64,000 bases of DNA, from NCBI GenBank assembly GCA_016934335.1, contig JAFGTC010000130.1:1-64000 (forward strand). Direction: 5' to 3'. Below are positions 9,040 through 18,317 of this stretch, piece by piece. Position 1 is the first letter of the stretch; every line of letters starts with the position of its first letter. The translations under genes were made by a program, and so were the position numbers. The notes beneath the pieces are model-generated. The model made no database searches. It saw only the letters and a program-made list of their open reading frames with translations, and was not told the origin of the DNA. Source of the DNA: Candidatus Omnitrophota bacterium (GTDB lineage: Bacteria; Hinthialibacterota; Hinthialibacteria; Hinthialibacterales; Hinthialibacteraceae).

Positions 9040-10248
9040 ATGAATCGCCGAATGGTTTATTTTATGGCAGTTTTGTGCGTCTTTAGTTTATGCCGGAGCA
9101 GTTCGTTTTCGGCGGAAGCGCCCGCCTCTTCAATCAGTGAACCTTTTTTTGACGTGCGCGGCGGCGTTGATAACTGCCGGATCAAGTTTATGCAGCAAAA
9201 AACAGGGCGCATCGCTTATCTGGGAGGCTCCATCACAACCATGAAGGGGTGGCGCGAATTAACGTACGATCTCTTCAAAAAACGATTTCCTGAAACGAAT
9301 TTTGAATTCATCGATGCGGGCATCGGGGGAACCAATTCCACTCTCGGAGCATTTCGGTTTGAAGAAGATGCGTTCAAAAATGGGCCGGTGGATTTATTGT
9401 TTCTCGAATTTGCAGTGAACGACGGCGGCGGCGACTCTCCCGACAACCGCCGCATGCGCGCGATGGAAGGCATTGTTCGACGCGCCCGGCGCTTGAATCC
9501 CAAAATCGACGTCATCATGCAGTATTTTATTCATCAGGGGCAAATTCAAGAAATCAATCAAGGCAAAACGCCGGCCGCGATTCTCGATCATGATAAAGTC
9601 GCAAAACATTACAACATCCCCATCATTAATCTCTCACAGGAAATGACGCGCCGCCTGAATGCAGGCGAATTTACGTGGGATCAATTCTCACGCGACAGCT
9701 GCCACCCCAGTCCATTTGGACACGAACAATATCTTCAATGCATTGAAGCTTTTCTTGACGCCGCTTGGAAGAAGCCCATTGCGCCGGATGAAGAGATGCA
9801 GACTTATCCGACGCCGGCCCCGCTGGATTCCATGAATTATGAAAACGGCCGCTTTGTTAATGTAAGACAAACGCTGAGCATCCAAGGTTGGAAACTGGTG
9901 GAGGGATGGAAAGCCGAAAAGACCTGCAACTATGGCGGCCCGGTCGATGTTTATACGGCGGAACAACCCGGGGATGAACTGAAACTTGTATTCGAAGGCA
10001 GCTTGATCGGCATCTACGCCATCGCTGGATTCGACGCCGGCATTTTGGAGTATTCGATCGATCATGGAGAGGCTCAGACGCTCGACCTGTTCGATTATTA
10101 CTGCACACAGTTTCATCGCCCCGTCTGCCGCATACTCGCCGAAAACCTGACGGCCGGCCGGCATGAGATTACAATTCGTATGAAGAAGGACAAGAATGAG
10201 AAAAGCACCGGCCACGCCTGCCGGATTTTGAAATGGGCGGTTAATTAG
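9040..10248 (+). CDS. Secreted SGNH/GDSL-family hydrolase with C-terminal beta-sandwich-like region
   Basis: A signal peptide (MNRRMVYFMAVLCVFSLC...SFSA) is followed by an SGNH esterase domain: block I YLGGSITTMKGW (nucleophile Ser), block II Gly/Asn region AGIGGTNST, block III EFAVNDGGG, and block V DSCHPSPFGHEQY (DxxH). The last 130 residues look like a separate beta-rich domain. Such proteins deacetylate or de-esterify carbohydrates outside the cell. The ORF track starts at 8995. The ATG at 9040, with GGAGAAAGAGGAG just upstream and a signal peptide directly after it, is the better start. It lies in the middle of the glycan operon, so it may trim acyl groups from the product (inference). 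Confidence 0.82.
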   Translation: MNRRMVYFMAVLCVFSLCRSSSFSAEAPASSISEPFFDVRGGVDNCRIKFMQQKTGRIAYLGGSITTMKGWRELTYDLFKKRFPETNFEFIDAGIGGTNSTLGAFRFEEDAFKNGPVDLLFLEFAVNDGGGDSPDNRRMRAMEGIVRRARRLNPKIDVIMQYFIHQGQIQEINQGKTPAAILDHDKVAKHYNIPIINLSQEMTRRLNAGEFTWDQFSRDSCHPSPFGHEQYLQCIEAFLDAAWKKPIAPDEEMQTYPTPAPLDSMNYENGRFVNVRQTLSIQGWKLVEGWKAEKTCNYGGPVDVYTAEQPGDELKLVFEGSLIGIYAIAGFDAGILEYSIDHGEAQTLDLFDYYCTQFHRPVCRILAENLTAGRHEITIRMKKDKNEKSTGHACRILKWAVN

Positions 10249-10324
10249 AAATTTTAAGAAAATGCACCATAAGAAAAGATCAATCCTGATTCGAAATCAA
10301 TCCTGATGAAATCGAAGACGAATT

Positions 10325-11767
10325 ATGCGAGTTTTATTACTGAATCCTCCCGGCGATAAGCCGTATCTGCGCGACTATTATTGCAGCCACACCGCCAAAG
10401 GATATTATTATTGGCATCCCTACGATCTTGTCGTGCAGAGCGGCATTTTATCAAGATGCCATGAAGTCGAGTATCTTGACGCCATCGTGAACAAAATGAG
10501 CCGCAAGAGCGCGGCGGCTAAGATCAAAGCCATTCAGCCCGAAGCGATTGTTTTCTTGAGCGGCGGCGTCAGTTGGAGGCAGGATTTCGATTTTTTGGAA
10601 AGCCTGGACATCCCCCAAAATATTCCCGTTCTCGGCACCGGCGACGTGTTGGTCAGCAAGGGCAGGGAACTGATGACCAAGCATTCGTGGCTTTCCGGCG
10701 TATTGCTCGATTTTACATCCGACTCGATTGATACCTTCCTGAACGCCTGGGATCGCCGCACCGGGCAAATCGATTTGGACGGCGACGTCCCCAATTTGCT
10801 GTATCGGAAAGACAGTGAATTCATCCGAGGCGTCGATCCGGGGAAGCGCTATTACTCGTTCCCTATTCCGCGCTACGATCTGCTGCCTCTGCGGAAATAT
10901 CGCATCCCGCACGGGCGGCGAAAGTTGTTCGCTTCGTTTTTAACCGATTTCGGCTGCCCCTATCACTGTTCATTCTGTTTTAACGGCAAGTGGGATCATA
11001 AACTGCGCGATCTCGACAACGCCATGCAGGAACTGCGGTACGTCCGAGAGATCGGGATTCGCGAATTGTGGATCAAAGATTTGACGTTCGGCGTCAATCG
11101 CAAACATTCCACTGAATTCCTCCATCGCTTGATTCAAGAGAACCTGCGCTTCGATTGGATCACTTTGTCGCGCGTGGACGTCATGGATGAAGAACTTTTG
11201 TCTCTCATGGCCAGGGCGGGATGTCATACCATTCAGTTTGGCGTGGAATCCGCCGATCCGGGAATCCTCAATTCCATCGAGAAAGGCATTCAGCCGGCGC
11301 GAGTCATGGAAATTTTTCGCCTGTGCCGAAAACTGCGAATTCGAACGCTGGCGCACTTCATCCTCGGCTTGCCCGGAGAAACCGAAGAAACCGCCCTTCG
11401 CACCATCGAATACGCCAAAGATTTAGATCCCGATTTTATTTCGTTCAACGTAGCCGCGCCGCGCATGGGTACCGATCTGCGCTCCGAAGCCATTCGTCAA
11501 GGCTGGGTGGATAAAGACGTCGATTCGGTTGACAACTCGACTTTTCTGCCTCAAATGGAAATCAACAGCATTTCCGGGCGGCGCGTCGTCGAACTACGCA
11601 ACAAGGCCATCCGCGAATTTCATCTGCGACCCTCGTATTTATGCCGAAAAGCCGCCGATATTCGCTCTCCGCGAGAATTCTGGCGGGCTTTGCAGAACGG
11701 TTATACGCTGATTAAATCGACGCTGTACAAACCAACCATCGAGGAAATAATGGATGGTGAAATGTGA
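10325..11767 (+). CDS. B12-binding-domain radical SAM protein, second copy
   Basis: Same architecture as the gene at 7554: cobalamin-binding region at residues 1-170, radical SAM motif CPYHCSFC (C211, C215, C218), TIM-barrel segments (IQFGVESADPGILNSIEKGI, HFILGLPGETEETAL), and a C-terminal tail with FHLRPSYLCRKAA that lines up with FYLRPRYIIRTLA of its neighbour. The two are paralogues and likely act in successive steps. The N-terminal region is divergent and lacks a DxHxxG motif, as is common in this class, so base-off His-off cobalamin binding is assumed rather than seen. The ATG at 10325 starts with a clean beta strand (MRVLLLNPPG). Confidence 0.86.
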   Translation: MRVLLLNPPGDKPYLRDYYCSHTAKGYYYWHPYDLVVQSGILSRCHEVEYLDAIVNKMSRKSAAAKIKAIQPEAIVFLSGGVSWRQDFDFLESLDIPQNIPVLGTGDVLVSKGRELMTKHSWLSGVLLDFTSDSIDTFLNAWDRRTGQIDLDGDVPNLLYRKDSEFIRGVDPGKRYYSFPIPRYDLLPLRKYRIPHGRRKLFASFLTDFGCPYHCSFCFNGKWDHKLRDLDNAMQELRYVREIGIRELWIKDLTFGVNRKHSTEFLHRLIQENLRFDWITLSRVDVMDEELLSLMARAGCHTIQFGVESADPGILNSIEKGIQPARVMEIFRLCRKLRIRTLAHFILGLPGETEETALRTIEYAKDLDPDFISFNVAAPRMGTDLRSEAIRQGWVDKDVDSVDNSTFLPQMEINSISGRRVVELRNKAIREFHLRPSYLCRKAADIRSPREFWRALQNGYTLIKSTLYKPTIEEIMDGEM

Positions 11768-11866
11768 ATTTTATTGCGAGATCTACGCTCGATTTTAAAA
11801 TTCGATTTCTGATAGAATGAAACAGTTCCATGCGGCCATTCATTGGATCCATTATTAAGAGAAATT

Positions 11867-13057
11867 ATGAAGATTTTATTCATAACACCATGTGTTCCAA
11901 CAGCTTCTGATGGAAGGAGACCTTTTAATTTCCTTCGCTATCTCGCGCCGCGTCATGAAATTCATTTGTTATGCATGAAACTGCCCTCTCAAACGCCGGA
12001 CGACATCCGCCGCATTCAGGAAATGGGCGTTCGCGTCATGACGGTGGAATACGAAAAATCGCGATCTCTTTTCAATTGTCTCCGCGGCGCCGCCGCGGCT
12101 CGACCTTTGCGCGTTTCCTGGTGTCAGTCTTTAGAGTTTCGCTCGGCTCTCGAAAAGACGCTTGAGCATCGCCGTTTTGATCTTGTCCATATCGACCGCA
12201 TGCGCATGGGGCAGTACGCGCCGATAATCTCATCCCCCAAACTGGTTGATTTTACAGACTCTCTAACTCTTTATCTAGAACGATCTTTAACTCACCGGCG
12301 CAAACTTGGACAGCGTATGATCGATGCATGGGAGTTGCGGACGATTCCTCGCTTTGAACGCTGGCTGCTTCCCCGAATCGACGCCGCATTGGTTTGTTCC
12401 GAAGTCGATGCGGCGGAATTCAGAAAATGGCATCCAAAATATCAATTCGATGTCATCGAAAACGCCGTCGACAGCGACCAATACAAACCCAAATCACACC
12501 GGCCAAATCATGAAGCCCGCTGCGTGCTGACCGGTACGTTGTTTTATTTCGCCAATGTTGACAGCGTGCTGTATTACCATGATGAAATTCTCCCTCCACT
12601 TCGAAAATTATTTCCCAATTTGGAGACGCATGTGATCGGGGCGCGTCCAGTCCACGAAATCCGTAAATTGAACGAACGCCATGGCATTCAAGTATTCGCC
12701 GATATTCCAGATATGGCCGATTATCTCTATCAAGACGATATTTACTTATGTCCTTTACGGGTGGCGGCCGGCGTGCGCAACAAGCTGCTGGAAGCCATGT
12801 CGGCCGGAATGCCGATCGTCACCACTCGCCTGGGAGTGGAGGGCATGTCGGTGCAGGATGATCGCGAAGTGCTTTTCGCCGAAACGCCCCGAGAGTTTTG
12901 CGATTGCGTGCAGCGTCTGAAGGCCTCGCCGCCGCTGCGCCAAAAACTCGCTGAAAACGGGCGAGCGTATGTTCAGAAGAATCATTGTCTTGAAATACTG
13001 GGCAGTAAATTAGAAGATCTGTACGATCGAATGGTGAAGGAATCTGCGAACGCATAA
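11867..13057 (+). CDS. Glycosyltransferase family 4 (resembles TIGR03087-type, EpsH-associated)
   Basis: GT-B retaining glycosyltransferase. The N terminus MKILFITPCVPTASDGRRPFN, the HIDRMRMGQY segment and the C-terminal donor-site region RNKLLEAMSAGMPIVTTRLGVEGM are typical of group 1 transferases. The opening resembles the transferase family associated with PEP-CTERM/EpsH exopolysaccharide loci, although neither exosortase nor PEP-CTERM proteins occur here. The ORF track begins at a TTG (11843). The ATG at 11867 places the first beta strand at the N terminus. It is the last gene of the cluster, followed by a convergent helicase gene 42 bp away. Confidence 0.86.
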   Translation: MKILFITPCVPTASDGRRPFNFLRYLAPRHEIHLLCMKLPSQTPDDIRRIQEMGVRVMTVEYEKSRSLFNCLRGAAAARPLRVSWCQSLEFRSALEKTLEHRRFDLVHIDRMRMGQYAPIISSPKLVDFTDSLTLYLERSLTHRRKLGQRMIDAWELRTIPRFERWLLPRIDAALVCSEVDAAEFRKWHPKYQFDVIENAVDSDQYKPKSHRPNHEARCVLTGTLFYFANVDSVLYYHDEILPPLRKLFPNLETHVIGARPVHEIRKLNERHGIQVFADIPDMADYLYQDDIYLCPLRVAAGVRNKLLEAMSAGMPIVTTRLGVEGMSVQDDREVLFAETPREFCDCVQRLKASPPLRQKLAENGRAYVQKNHCLEILGSKLEDLYDRMVKESANA

Positions 13058-13099
13058 TCATCAAAAGTCATAATCAAAAAAGATCATAATCAACAGCGA

Positions 13100-14896
13100 T
13101 TATTTCTTTGATTCGACTTTGGCGAACGCTTCCTTCAGCAATGACTGCAGTCCTGTATGACGGGCGCGTATTCGATTATTGCGGACGGCCATTTGCAGCG
13201 CGCGCTGTTCTCCCACTAATACGACCAGTTTTTTGCCGCGGCTGACGGCGGTGTACAACAAGTTGCGCTGCAGCATGGGGAAATGCTGCATAACCAGCGG
13301 CGCCACCACCGCCGGATATTCGCTGCCCTGCGACTTGTGAACCGTCACTGCATAAGCCAGTGTCGTATTGTCGAGTTCATGCCGCTCATATACGACGCTC
13401 TTTCCCTCGAAATTGATGGTAGCTGTGTTATTTTTGGCGTCGATTTCCCAGACATAACCGATGTCCCCATTGAAGACATCCTTTGAATAATCGTTTTTGG
13501 TCTGCATGATCTTGTCGCCGGGCGACAGAGAATAAAACGGCGCTTTATAGCGGCTTTCCGCGGAATTCAGCGATTCCTGCAAAATGGCATTCATCGCCTC
13601 CACTCCCACGTCTTTTTTTATCATCGGACACAAAACCTGCACGTCTTCTTTGGGATCGAAACCGAACTGCAGGGGAATTCGCTGGGTCACCATTTCGACG
13701 ATCGCCTCCCGAACGCCGAGAGGCGTCGGCCGATTGATGAAAAAGAAATCTTGTCCCTCGTCGACGCCGCCGCTGTTCATCTCGGGCATCTCGCCTTGAT
13801 TGATCTTTTGCGCATTGATCGAGATTAAACTGCCTTCGTCCTGCCGGAAAATCTGCGACAGGCGAATCGTACATAAACATTCGCTTTCGATCAGATCGTG
13901 GAGTACGAATCCCGGCCCGACGGCGGGAAGTTGATCGACGTCGCCCACTAAAAGCAGATGGCAGGACGACGGCAGCGCTTCCAGGAGAGACGCCATTAAC
14001 GCCGTGTCGATCATGGACGATTCGTCCACCACCATCAAATCGACTCGCAGAGGGCGTTTGGAATTTCGTTTAAACATGGATATTTCGGGATCGTACTCCA
14101 ACAGCCGGTGAAGCGTGAAGGCCTGCCGGCCGGTGCTTTCCGATAAACGTTTGGCGGCTCGTCCGGTCGGGGCGGCCAATTTGATGCGCGCGCCTCGCTG
14201 CTTCCAGAGTCGCAAGACTCCGCGGACGATGGTGGTTTTGCCGGTTCCCGGACCGCCGGTAATGACAACCAGTTTATGGGTCAGCGAAGCGACGATCGCG
14301 TCCCGCTGGGCGGGGGCTAAATCGATGCGAAGGTCTCGCTCGACGTGATCGAGTTCCTCTTGAGCCGGCGCTTGCAGCGCCATACTCGACGCGGAAGCGT
14401 GCATCTCGGCGAAGCGGCGGGCGATTTGCGTTTCGGCCAAATAAAGATCGCGCAAATAGACGGACGAATCTTCCGCCGAGGACGCTTTCCGCATCATCAA
14501 TTCGCGATTATGCAGCATGGAGTGCATGGCGTCTTCCCACTGATCTTCCTGGATCATTCGTATCAATCGCGCCGTTTTTTGTTGTAATTCGCCCAAAGGC
14601 AGAAAAACATGACCGTCATTCATGGAGGACAATAACGCATATCGGATGCCGCCGCTGATTCGCTCCGGCGACGATTCGGCTATTCCCAATTGCAGCGCCA
14701 GGCGATCCAATTCCATCCACTTGATTGACGAATTTAAAAACAACGCGGAGTACGGATCCTGCCGCAAAACATCCAACGCGGAAGAGCCCCACTGACTATA
14801 CGCCTGGCCGGCCACTGTCTTGCTCCAACCCAGGCGCATTAAATCCTGAACAATATTTCTTCTTGTACGAGCCATGCTTGTTTCATTCGCTTCCAT
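13100..14896 (-). CDS. RecD-like superfamily 1B DNA helicase (RecD2/YrrC-like, short form)
   Basis: ATP-driven 5'-3' helicase of the RecD2 type, acting in DNA repair independently of RecBC. The helix-hairpin-helix-like region (DVLRQDPYSALF, then GIRYALLSSMNDGHVFLP) occupies residues 1-110. Walker A GGPGTGKTT is at 214-222, the adjacent motif is APTGRAAKRLSE, Walker B is VVDESSMID, and the C-terminal UvrD_C_2 part contains AVTVHKSQGSEYPAV and YTAVSRGKK. At 598 aa it is shorter than typical RecD2 (over 700) and lacks the N-terminal OB-like domain. An alternative start is the ATG at residue 8 (14875). Confidence 0.88.
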   Translation of the reverse strand: MEANETSMARTRRNIVQDLMRLGWSKTVAGQAYSQWGSSALDVLRQDPYSALFLNSSIKWMELDRLALQLGIAESSPERISGGIRYALLSSMNDGHVFLPLGELQQKTARLIRMIQEDQWEDAMHSMLHNRELMMRKASSAEDSSVYLRDLYLAETQIARRFAEMHASASSMALQAPAQEELDHVERDLRIDLAPAQRDAIVASLTHKLVVITGGPGTGKTTIVRGVLRLWKQRGARIKLAAPTGRAAKRLSESTGRQAFTLHRLLEYDPEISMFKRNSKRPLRVDLMVVDESSMIDTALMASLLEALPSSCHLLLVGDVDQLPAVGPGFVLHDLIESECLCTIRLSQIFRQDEGSLISINAQKINQGEMPEMNSGGVDEGQDFFFINRPTPLGVREAIVEMVTQRIPLQFGFDPKEDVQVLCPMIKKDVGVEAMNAILQESLNSAESRYKAPFYSLSPGDKIMQTKNDYSKDVFNGDIGYVWEIDAKNNTATINFEGKSVVYERHELDNTTLAYAVTVHKSQGSEYPAVVAPLVMQHFPMLQRNLLYTAVSRGKKLVVLVGEQRALQMAVRNNRIRARHTGLQSLLKEAFAKVESKK

Positions 14897-14980
14897 GCGA
14901 TGATTGATCCATGCGGTAGTTTATCTTGACCGGCTTTGAAAACAAATCAACGAGCGCTGTGCATGAATCAGCGAATCGCT

Positions 14981-15007
14981 TTGAAATAGAAAGTTTTCTT
15001 CTATACT
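14981..15007 (+). promoter_or_regulatory. Putative sigma70-type promoter
   Basis: TTGAAA (14981-14986), a 15-bp spacer and TATACT (15002-15007) lie upstream of the FAH-family gene. The spacer is short, so this is tentative. Confidence 0.35.
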
Positions 15008-15065
15008 ATCCGGTTAGGGATATTGGAAGATTCTTAAACAACCGATTTTTTAATGAGAATTTTGA

Positions 15066-15923
15066 ATGAAACTGCTGCGTTTTGGAGAAATCAATCAGGA
15101 AAAACCCGGCGTTTTGAACGAGGAAGGCGAGATTGTAGATGTTTCGTCCTTCACGGATGATTTCGATCCGGCGTTCTTTTCGAGGAACGGAGTGGAAACT
15201 CTATCCAGCTGGCTTCAGCAAAATCGAGATTCGCTGTCCACCTATCCGGCGTCGATGCGCTTGGGATCTCCTGTTGCGCGCCCCGGGAAAATTATATGCA
15301 TCGGATTGAATTATTCCGATCATGCCAAAGAATCGGGCGTCGAACCGCCGCGGGAGCCCCTGATTTTCTCCAAATCTCCAACCGCCTTAAGCGGTCCCAA
15401 TGATCCCATTGAAATTCCCAGACATTCCACTCACACCGATTGGGAAGTGGAACTGGCGTTCGTGATCGGGCGACGCGCCAAATATGTCGATGAAGAAGAT
15501 GCGTTTTCTTATATCGCAGGCTTTTGCATCATGAACGATGTGAGCGAGCGCGAGTTTCAAAAAGAACACTGCGGTCAATGGGTGAAGGGGAAAAGCCACG
15601 ACACGTTTGCGCCTTTGGGGCCGTATCTCGCGACGCCGGATGAAATAGCCGACGTCCAGAATTTGAATATGCGACTCGACGTCAACGGAGAATGCATGCA
15701 GGACGGCAATACAAGCAACATGATTTTCCGCGTCTCATTTTTAGTGAGTTACATCAGCCGATTTATGACGTTGGCGCCAGGCGACATCATCAGTACGGGC
15801 ACGCCGCCGGGCGTGGGCATGGGGAAAAAGCCGCCGCTCTTCCTGAAGCCGGGCGATGTGGTCGAACTATCCGTCGATGGGCTTGGAGGGCAGCGTCAAG
15901 AAATAATTTCGCATACATCATGA
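15066..15923 (+). CDS. Fumarylacetoacetate hydrolase (FAH) family protein
   Basis: FAH-fold enzymes cleave or isomerise C-C bonds in acylpyruvate-type substrates using a divalent metal. An N-terminal domain of about 75 residues (MKLLRFGEINQEKPGVLNEEG) precedes the FAH domain: ICIGLNYSDHAKESG, DWEVELAFVIGRRAK (metal-ligand Glu residues), and ISTGTPPGVGMGKKPP. The 285-aa length and N-terminal segment resemble HpcE/2-hydroxyhepta-2,4-diene-dioate isomerase-like and ureidoglycolate lyase-like members. No aromatic catabolism genes are adjacent, so the substrate is open. It ends 24 bp before the HD-GYP gene, which may be co-transcribed. Confidence 0.88.
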   Translation: MKLLRFGEINQEKPGVLNEEGEIVDVSSFTDDFDPAFFSRNGVETLSSWLQQNRDSLSTYPASMRLGSPVARPGKIICIGLNYSDHAKESGVEPPREPLIFSKSPTALSGPNDPIEIPRHSTHTDWEVELAFVIGRRAKYVDEEDAFSYIAGFCIMNDVSEREFQKEHCGQWVKGKSHDTFAPLGPYLATPDEIADVQNLNMRLDVNGECMQDGNTSNMIFRVSFLVSYISRFMTLAPGDIISTGTPPGVGMGKKPPLFLKPGDVVELSVDGLGGQRQEIISHTS

Positions 15924-15947
15924 ATCAGCAGAACGAGGTAAAGTTTC

Positions 15948-17198
15948 TTGGTACGTTTGTTTTTTGAGGATTGTACTCCCAACTTATTCATCCCCACTGA
16001 TATTTATTCTGGCGAAGCCAAAAAGCGCTTACTGGTGAAGAAGGGAACTCCTTTGACGGAAAGGGTCAAAGACCTTCTTCGTCAAAACGAAATTCATTAT
16101 TTGGATTTTCCTCTCCCCTATGAAACGTCGTCTTCCGTTCCTTACACTTTCTCTGAAGAGACGGAACTTGCTTTCTTTCGCTTGGCCCAAAAGACGTATC
16201 GCGCGTTTCAAGCGGACAGCCTGGATAATCCCCTGGATATTCGCAAAGAGGCTTACGATATCATCACCGGCGCGTTTCAGGAGTTTCAACAAATCGCCCG
16301 GACGGAAAATCCATCCGACGGCCGATCGGCAAGGCGCTCTCTTCGATCGATTCTTCACCTTCGAACCATCGGCGCGTTGGATGATTATTTGTTCGAACAC
16401 GCTAAAAACGTTTCCCTCTATTGTTTAACTTTGGGATACGATTATTTTCGGGAAAGCCGGCGCCAACTGGCGGATATTCATAAAGTCGCCGTGGCCGGTC
16501 TTTTCGCCGATATCGGGATGATGAAAATTCCAGCGAGCATTCGTCAAAAAAAAGAAAAATTAACGGAGCGCGAACTCGAAGTCATCCGAAAACATCCAAT
16601 CATCAGCGGGCAATTCACGGAGTCTTTGTTTCGTCAAAAGAATTTTGTTACGCCAAGAATCGTCCGGCAGCATCATGAACGCTGCGATGGAAGCGGATAT
16701 CCGAAAAAACTGCGCGGGGATGAATTGGAACCGTACTCTTTCATCGTGAGCGTCGCCGACTCGTACGCCAGCATGATTTCGAAGCGAAATTTTCGCCCGC
16801 CTATGAATCCCATCGAAGCAATTTGGGAATTAAACGATCAAGCCGGCCGCAGTTATGATGAAAAAACGGTGCGCTGCCTCAATTTTCGTGCGGCGCCTTA
16901 TGCGGTTGGATCGGTTGCTCGTTTCGCCGGAAGTCGTTTGGTGCAAGTCGTCGATCTTGACAATATCCCCCTTCATCTTGAAGACGTCCGCATCGTCAAA
17001 AAAAAAGGGAAGGAAAATCCCTACAATAGTCCCAAATCAATCCGCGTATTTGCCGTCGACAAACTGATTCACCGGTTGAAAGTCGTCTCGATTCGAGGCC
17101 ACTTGGATAAAATGGGATCTCTATTGGATCAATATGATTTGTTGGTGCTTTACGATTATGCAACAAAAGAAATGCTGGGTAATAAAAAACTAGATTGA
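15948..17198 (+). CDS. HD-GYP domain protein with degenerate HD pair
   Basis: HD-GYP domains hydrolyse cyclic di-GMP. Residues 1-135 are an unassigned N-terminal region. The HD-GYP core shows H151 (FEHAKNV), then FADIGMMKIP, where Ala187-Asp188 replaces the usual His-Asp, followed by KHPIISG, QHHERCDGSGYPKKL (HHE 242-244, GYP intact) and VSVADSYASM. The HD His is a metal ligand, so activity may be reduced or lost and the protein may be a c-di-GMP sensor. The start is TTG at 15948: an in-frame TAA lies at 15939 and GAGG stands 9 nt upstream. There is no Met before residue 191. The stop overlaps the convergent EamA gene by 9 bp. Confidence 0.87.
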   Translation: MVRLFFEDCTPNLFIPTDIYSGEAKKRLLVKKGTPLTERVKDLLRQNEIHYLDFPLPYETSSSVPYTFSEETELAFFRLAQKTYRAFQADSLDNPLDIRKEAYDIITGAFQEFQQIARTENPSDGRSARRSLRSILHLRTIGALDDYLFEHAKNVSLYCLTLGYDYFRESRRQLADIHKVAVAGLFADIGMMKIPASIRQKKEKLTERELEVIRKHPIISGQFTESLFRQKNFVTPRIVRQHHERCDGSGYPKKLRGDELEPYSFIVSVADSYASMISKRNFRPPMNPIEAIWELNDQAGRSYDEKTVRCLNFRAAPYAVGSVARFAGSRLVQVVDLDNIPLHLEDVRIVKKKGKENPYNSPKSIRVFAVDKLIHRLKVVSIRGHLDKMGSLLDQYDLLVLYDYATKEMLGNKKLD

Positions 17199-18194
17199 AT
17201 CTTCTGCTTCCTTCCGATCTGTCGCACAGCTGAATTCTTCGATCTCAGGAACCTCGGCGGCGGGAACCGGCGATCCTTCGGCTCCCAGATGTTTTTGCGC
17301 CAAGAGAAGCAAACCCGCACCTCCCAATAAACCCAAGCCAAAAATCCACTGCCCCGCGCTGAAGGTTTCTCCATAGATGAAATAAGAACCGATCGTCGTG
17401 ATAAAGGGTAAGGATAGTTGACAGCCGGCGCTGATCGATGCGCCGAGATGCTCGATGGCGTAGTAAAAAGTAACATGAGCAAAGGCTATGCCCACCAAGG
17501 CGGAAATGACAAGAACGGCGAGCCGGTGCGGCTTCATGAGGGTTAAGTCGCTCGTTTTCCCAAAGAGAAGCATGATGATAATCAAACCGGCCGCCGTATA
17601 AATGCAAATGATGGGAAACGATACCCAGGGTTTGACTCCCCGCATGTAGTAGCGCACCGATACGCCGTACATCCCCAAAAAGACGGCGTTGCCCAGAATG
17701 AGCAGGATGCCGGTCCAGGATTCTTTCGATTGGAACGTCCCGCGCATTACATTGAGTCCGACGAAGCCAATTAACAACAACAGCATGCCCCCCCAGAAAT
17801 AGGGGGATCGCACAAGCGCCAGTTCATCGGGGAAAAGAGCAAAGGAAGCCAGGATGGTGAAGATCAGCGATAGACGGCTGAGAAACATCACCAGCCCCGG
17901 CTCTAAAAAGTAGACGGTCCACGCCCAAAAAGTTTGAGCGATAATGTTGATCAGCGAAGGGATGACGGCGTAATAAAAGAGTCGGCGAGGCACTTTTCCG
18001 CGGCGCATCGAAATGATCAAAGGCAGCAGCCACATCCCCGCCGCGACGCCGTAGCGCGAGCCGTTGGCCGTCCAGCCGTCCAATTCGTGAATGAACGAAC
18101 GCAAGAACAGAGGAACCGTCGCCCACAGCAAAATGGAAGCGGCTAACGAGATGGTTGCAGGCGCATGAAATGAAGATCGAGTTGTTATTCGCAT
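17190..18194 (-). CDS. EamA/DMT-superfamily transporter
   Basis: Ten predicted membrane segments arranged as two EamA repeats (first about residues 12-150, second about 160-310), with 334 residues as is usual. Family members export or exchange small metabolites such as amino acids, nucleotide sugars or purines. Sequence alone does not tell the substrate. Helix-ending motifs such as LSRLSLIFTILASFALFPDELA in repeat 1 and LGASISAGCQLSLPF in repeat 2 occupy the family's conserved places. The last 30 residues are a hydrophilic tail. The gene diverges from the SbcD-like gene. Confidence 0.87.
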   Translation of the reverse strand: MRITTRSSFHAPATISLAASILLWATVPLFLRSFIHELDGWTANGSRYGVAAGMWLLPLIISMRRGKVPRRLFYYAVIPSLINIIAQTFWAWTVYFLEPGLVMFLSRLSLIFTILASFALFPDELALVRSPYFWGGMLLLLIGFVGLNVMRGTFQSKESWTGILLILGNAVFLGMYGVSVRYYMRGVKPWVSFPIICIYTAAGLIIIMLLFGKTSDLTLMKPHRLAVLVISALVGIAFAHVTFYYAIEHLGASISAGCQLSLPFITTIGSYFIYGETFSAGQWIFGLGLLGGAGLLLLAQKHLGAEGSPVPAAEVPEIEEFSCATDRKEAEDSI

Positions 18195-18317
18195 TGTCTT
18201 TATCTATAGCGATTTGGGAAGAATCTAATTAAGATTGTAACTGTTGATTGTAACCGAGATAATCGGTGAGTCTCCGCCTGCATGACGAGATCATTAAAAA
18301 TAAGGGAAAATCATATC

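Noticed and set aside
11867-13057. PEP-CTERM/exosortase system
   Set aside because: The glycosyltransferase resembles an EpsH-associated type, but no exosortase and no PEP-CTERM tail is present in the window.
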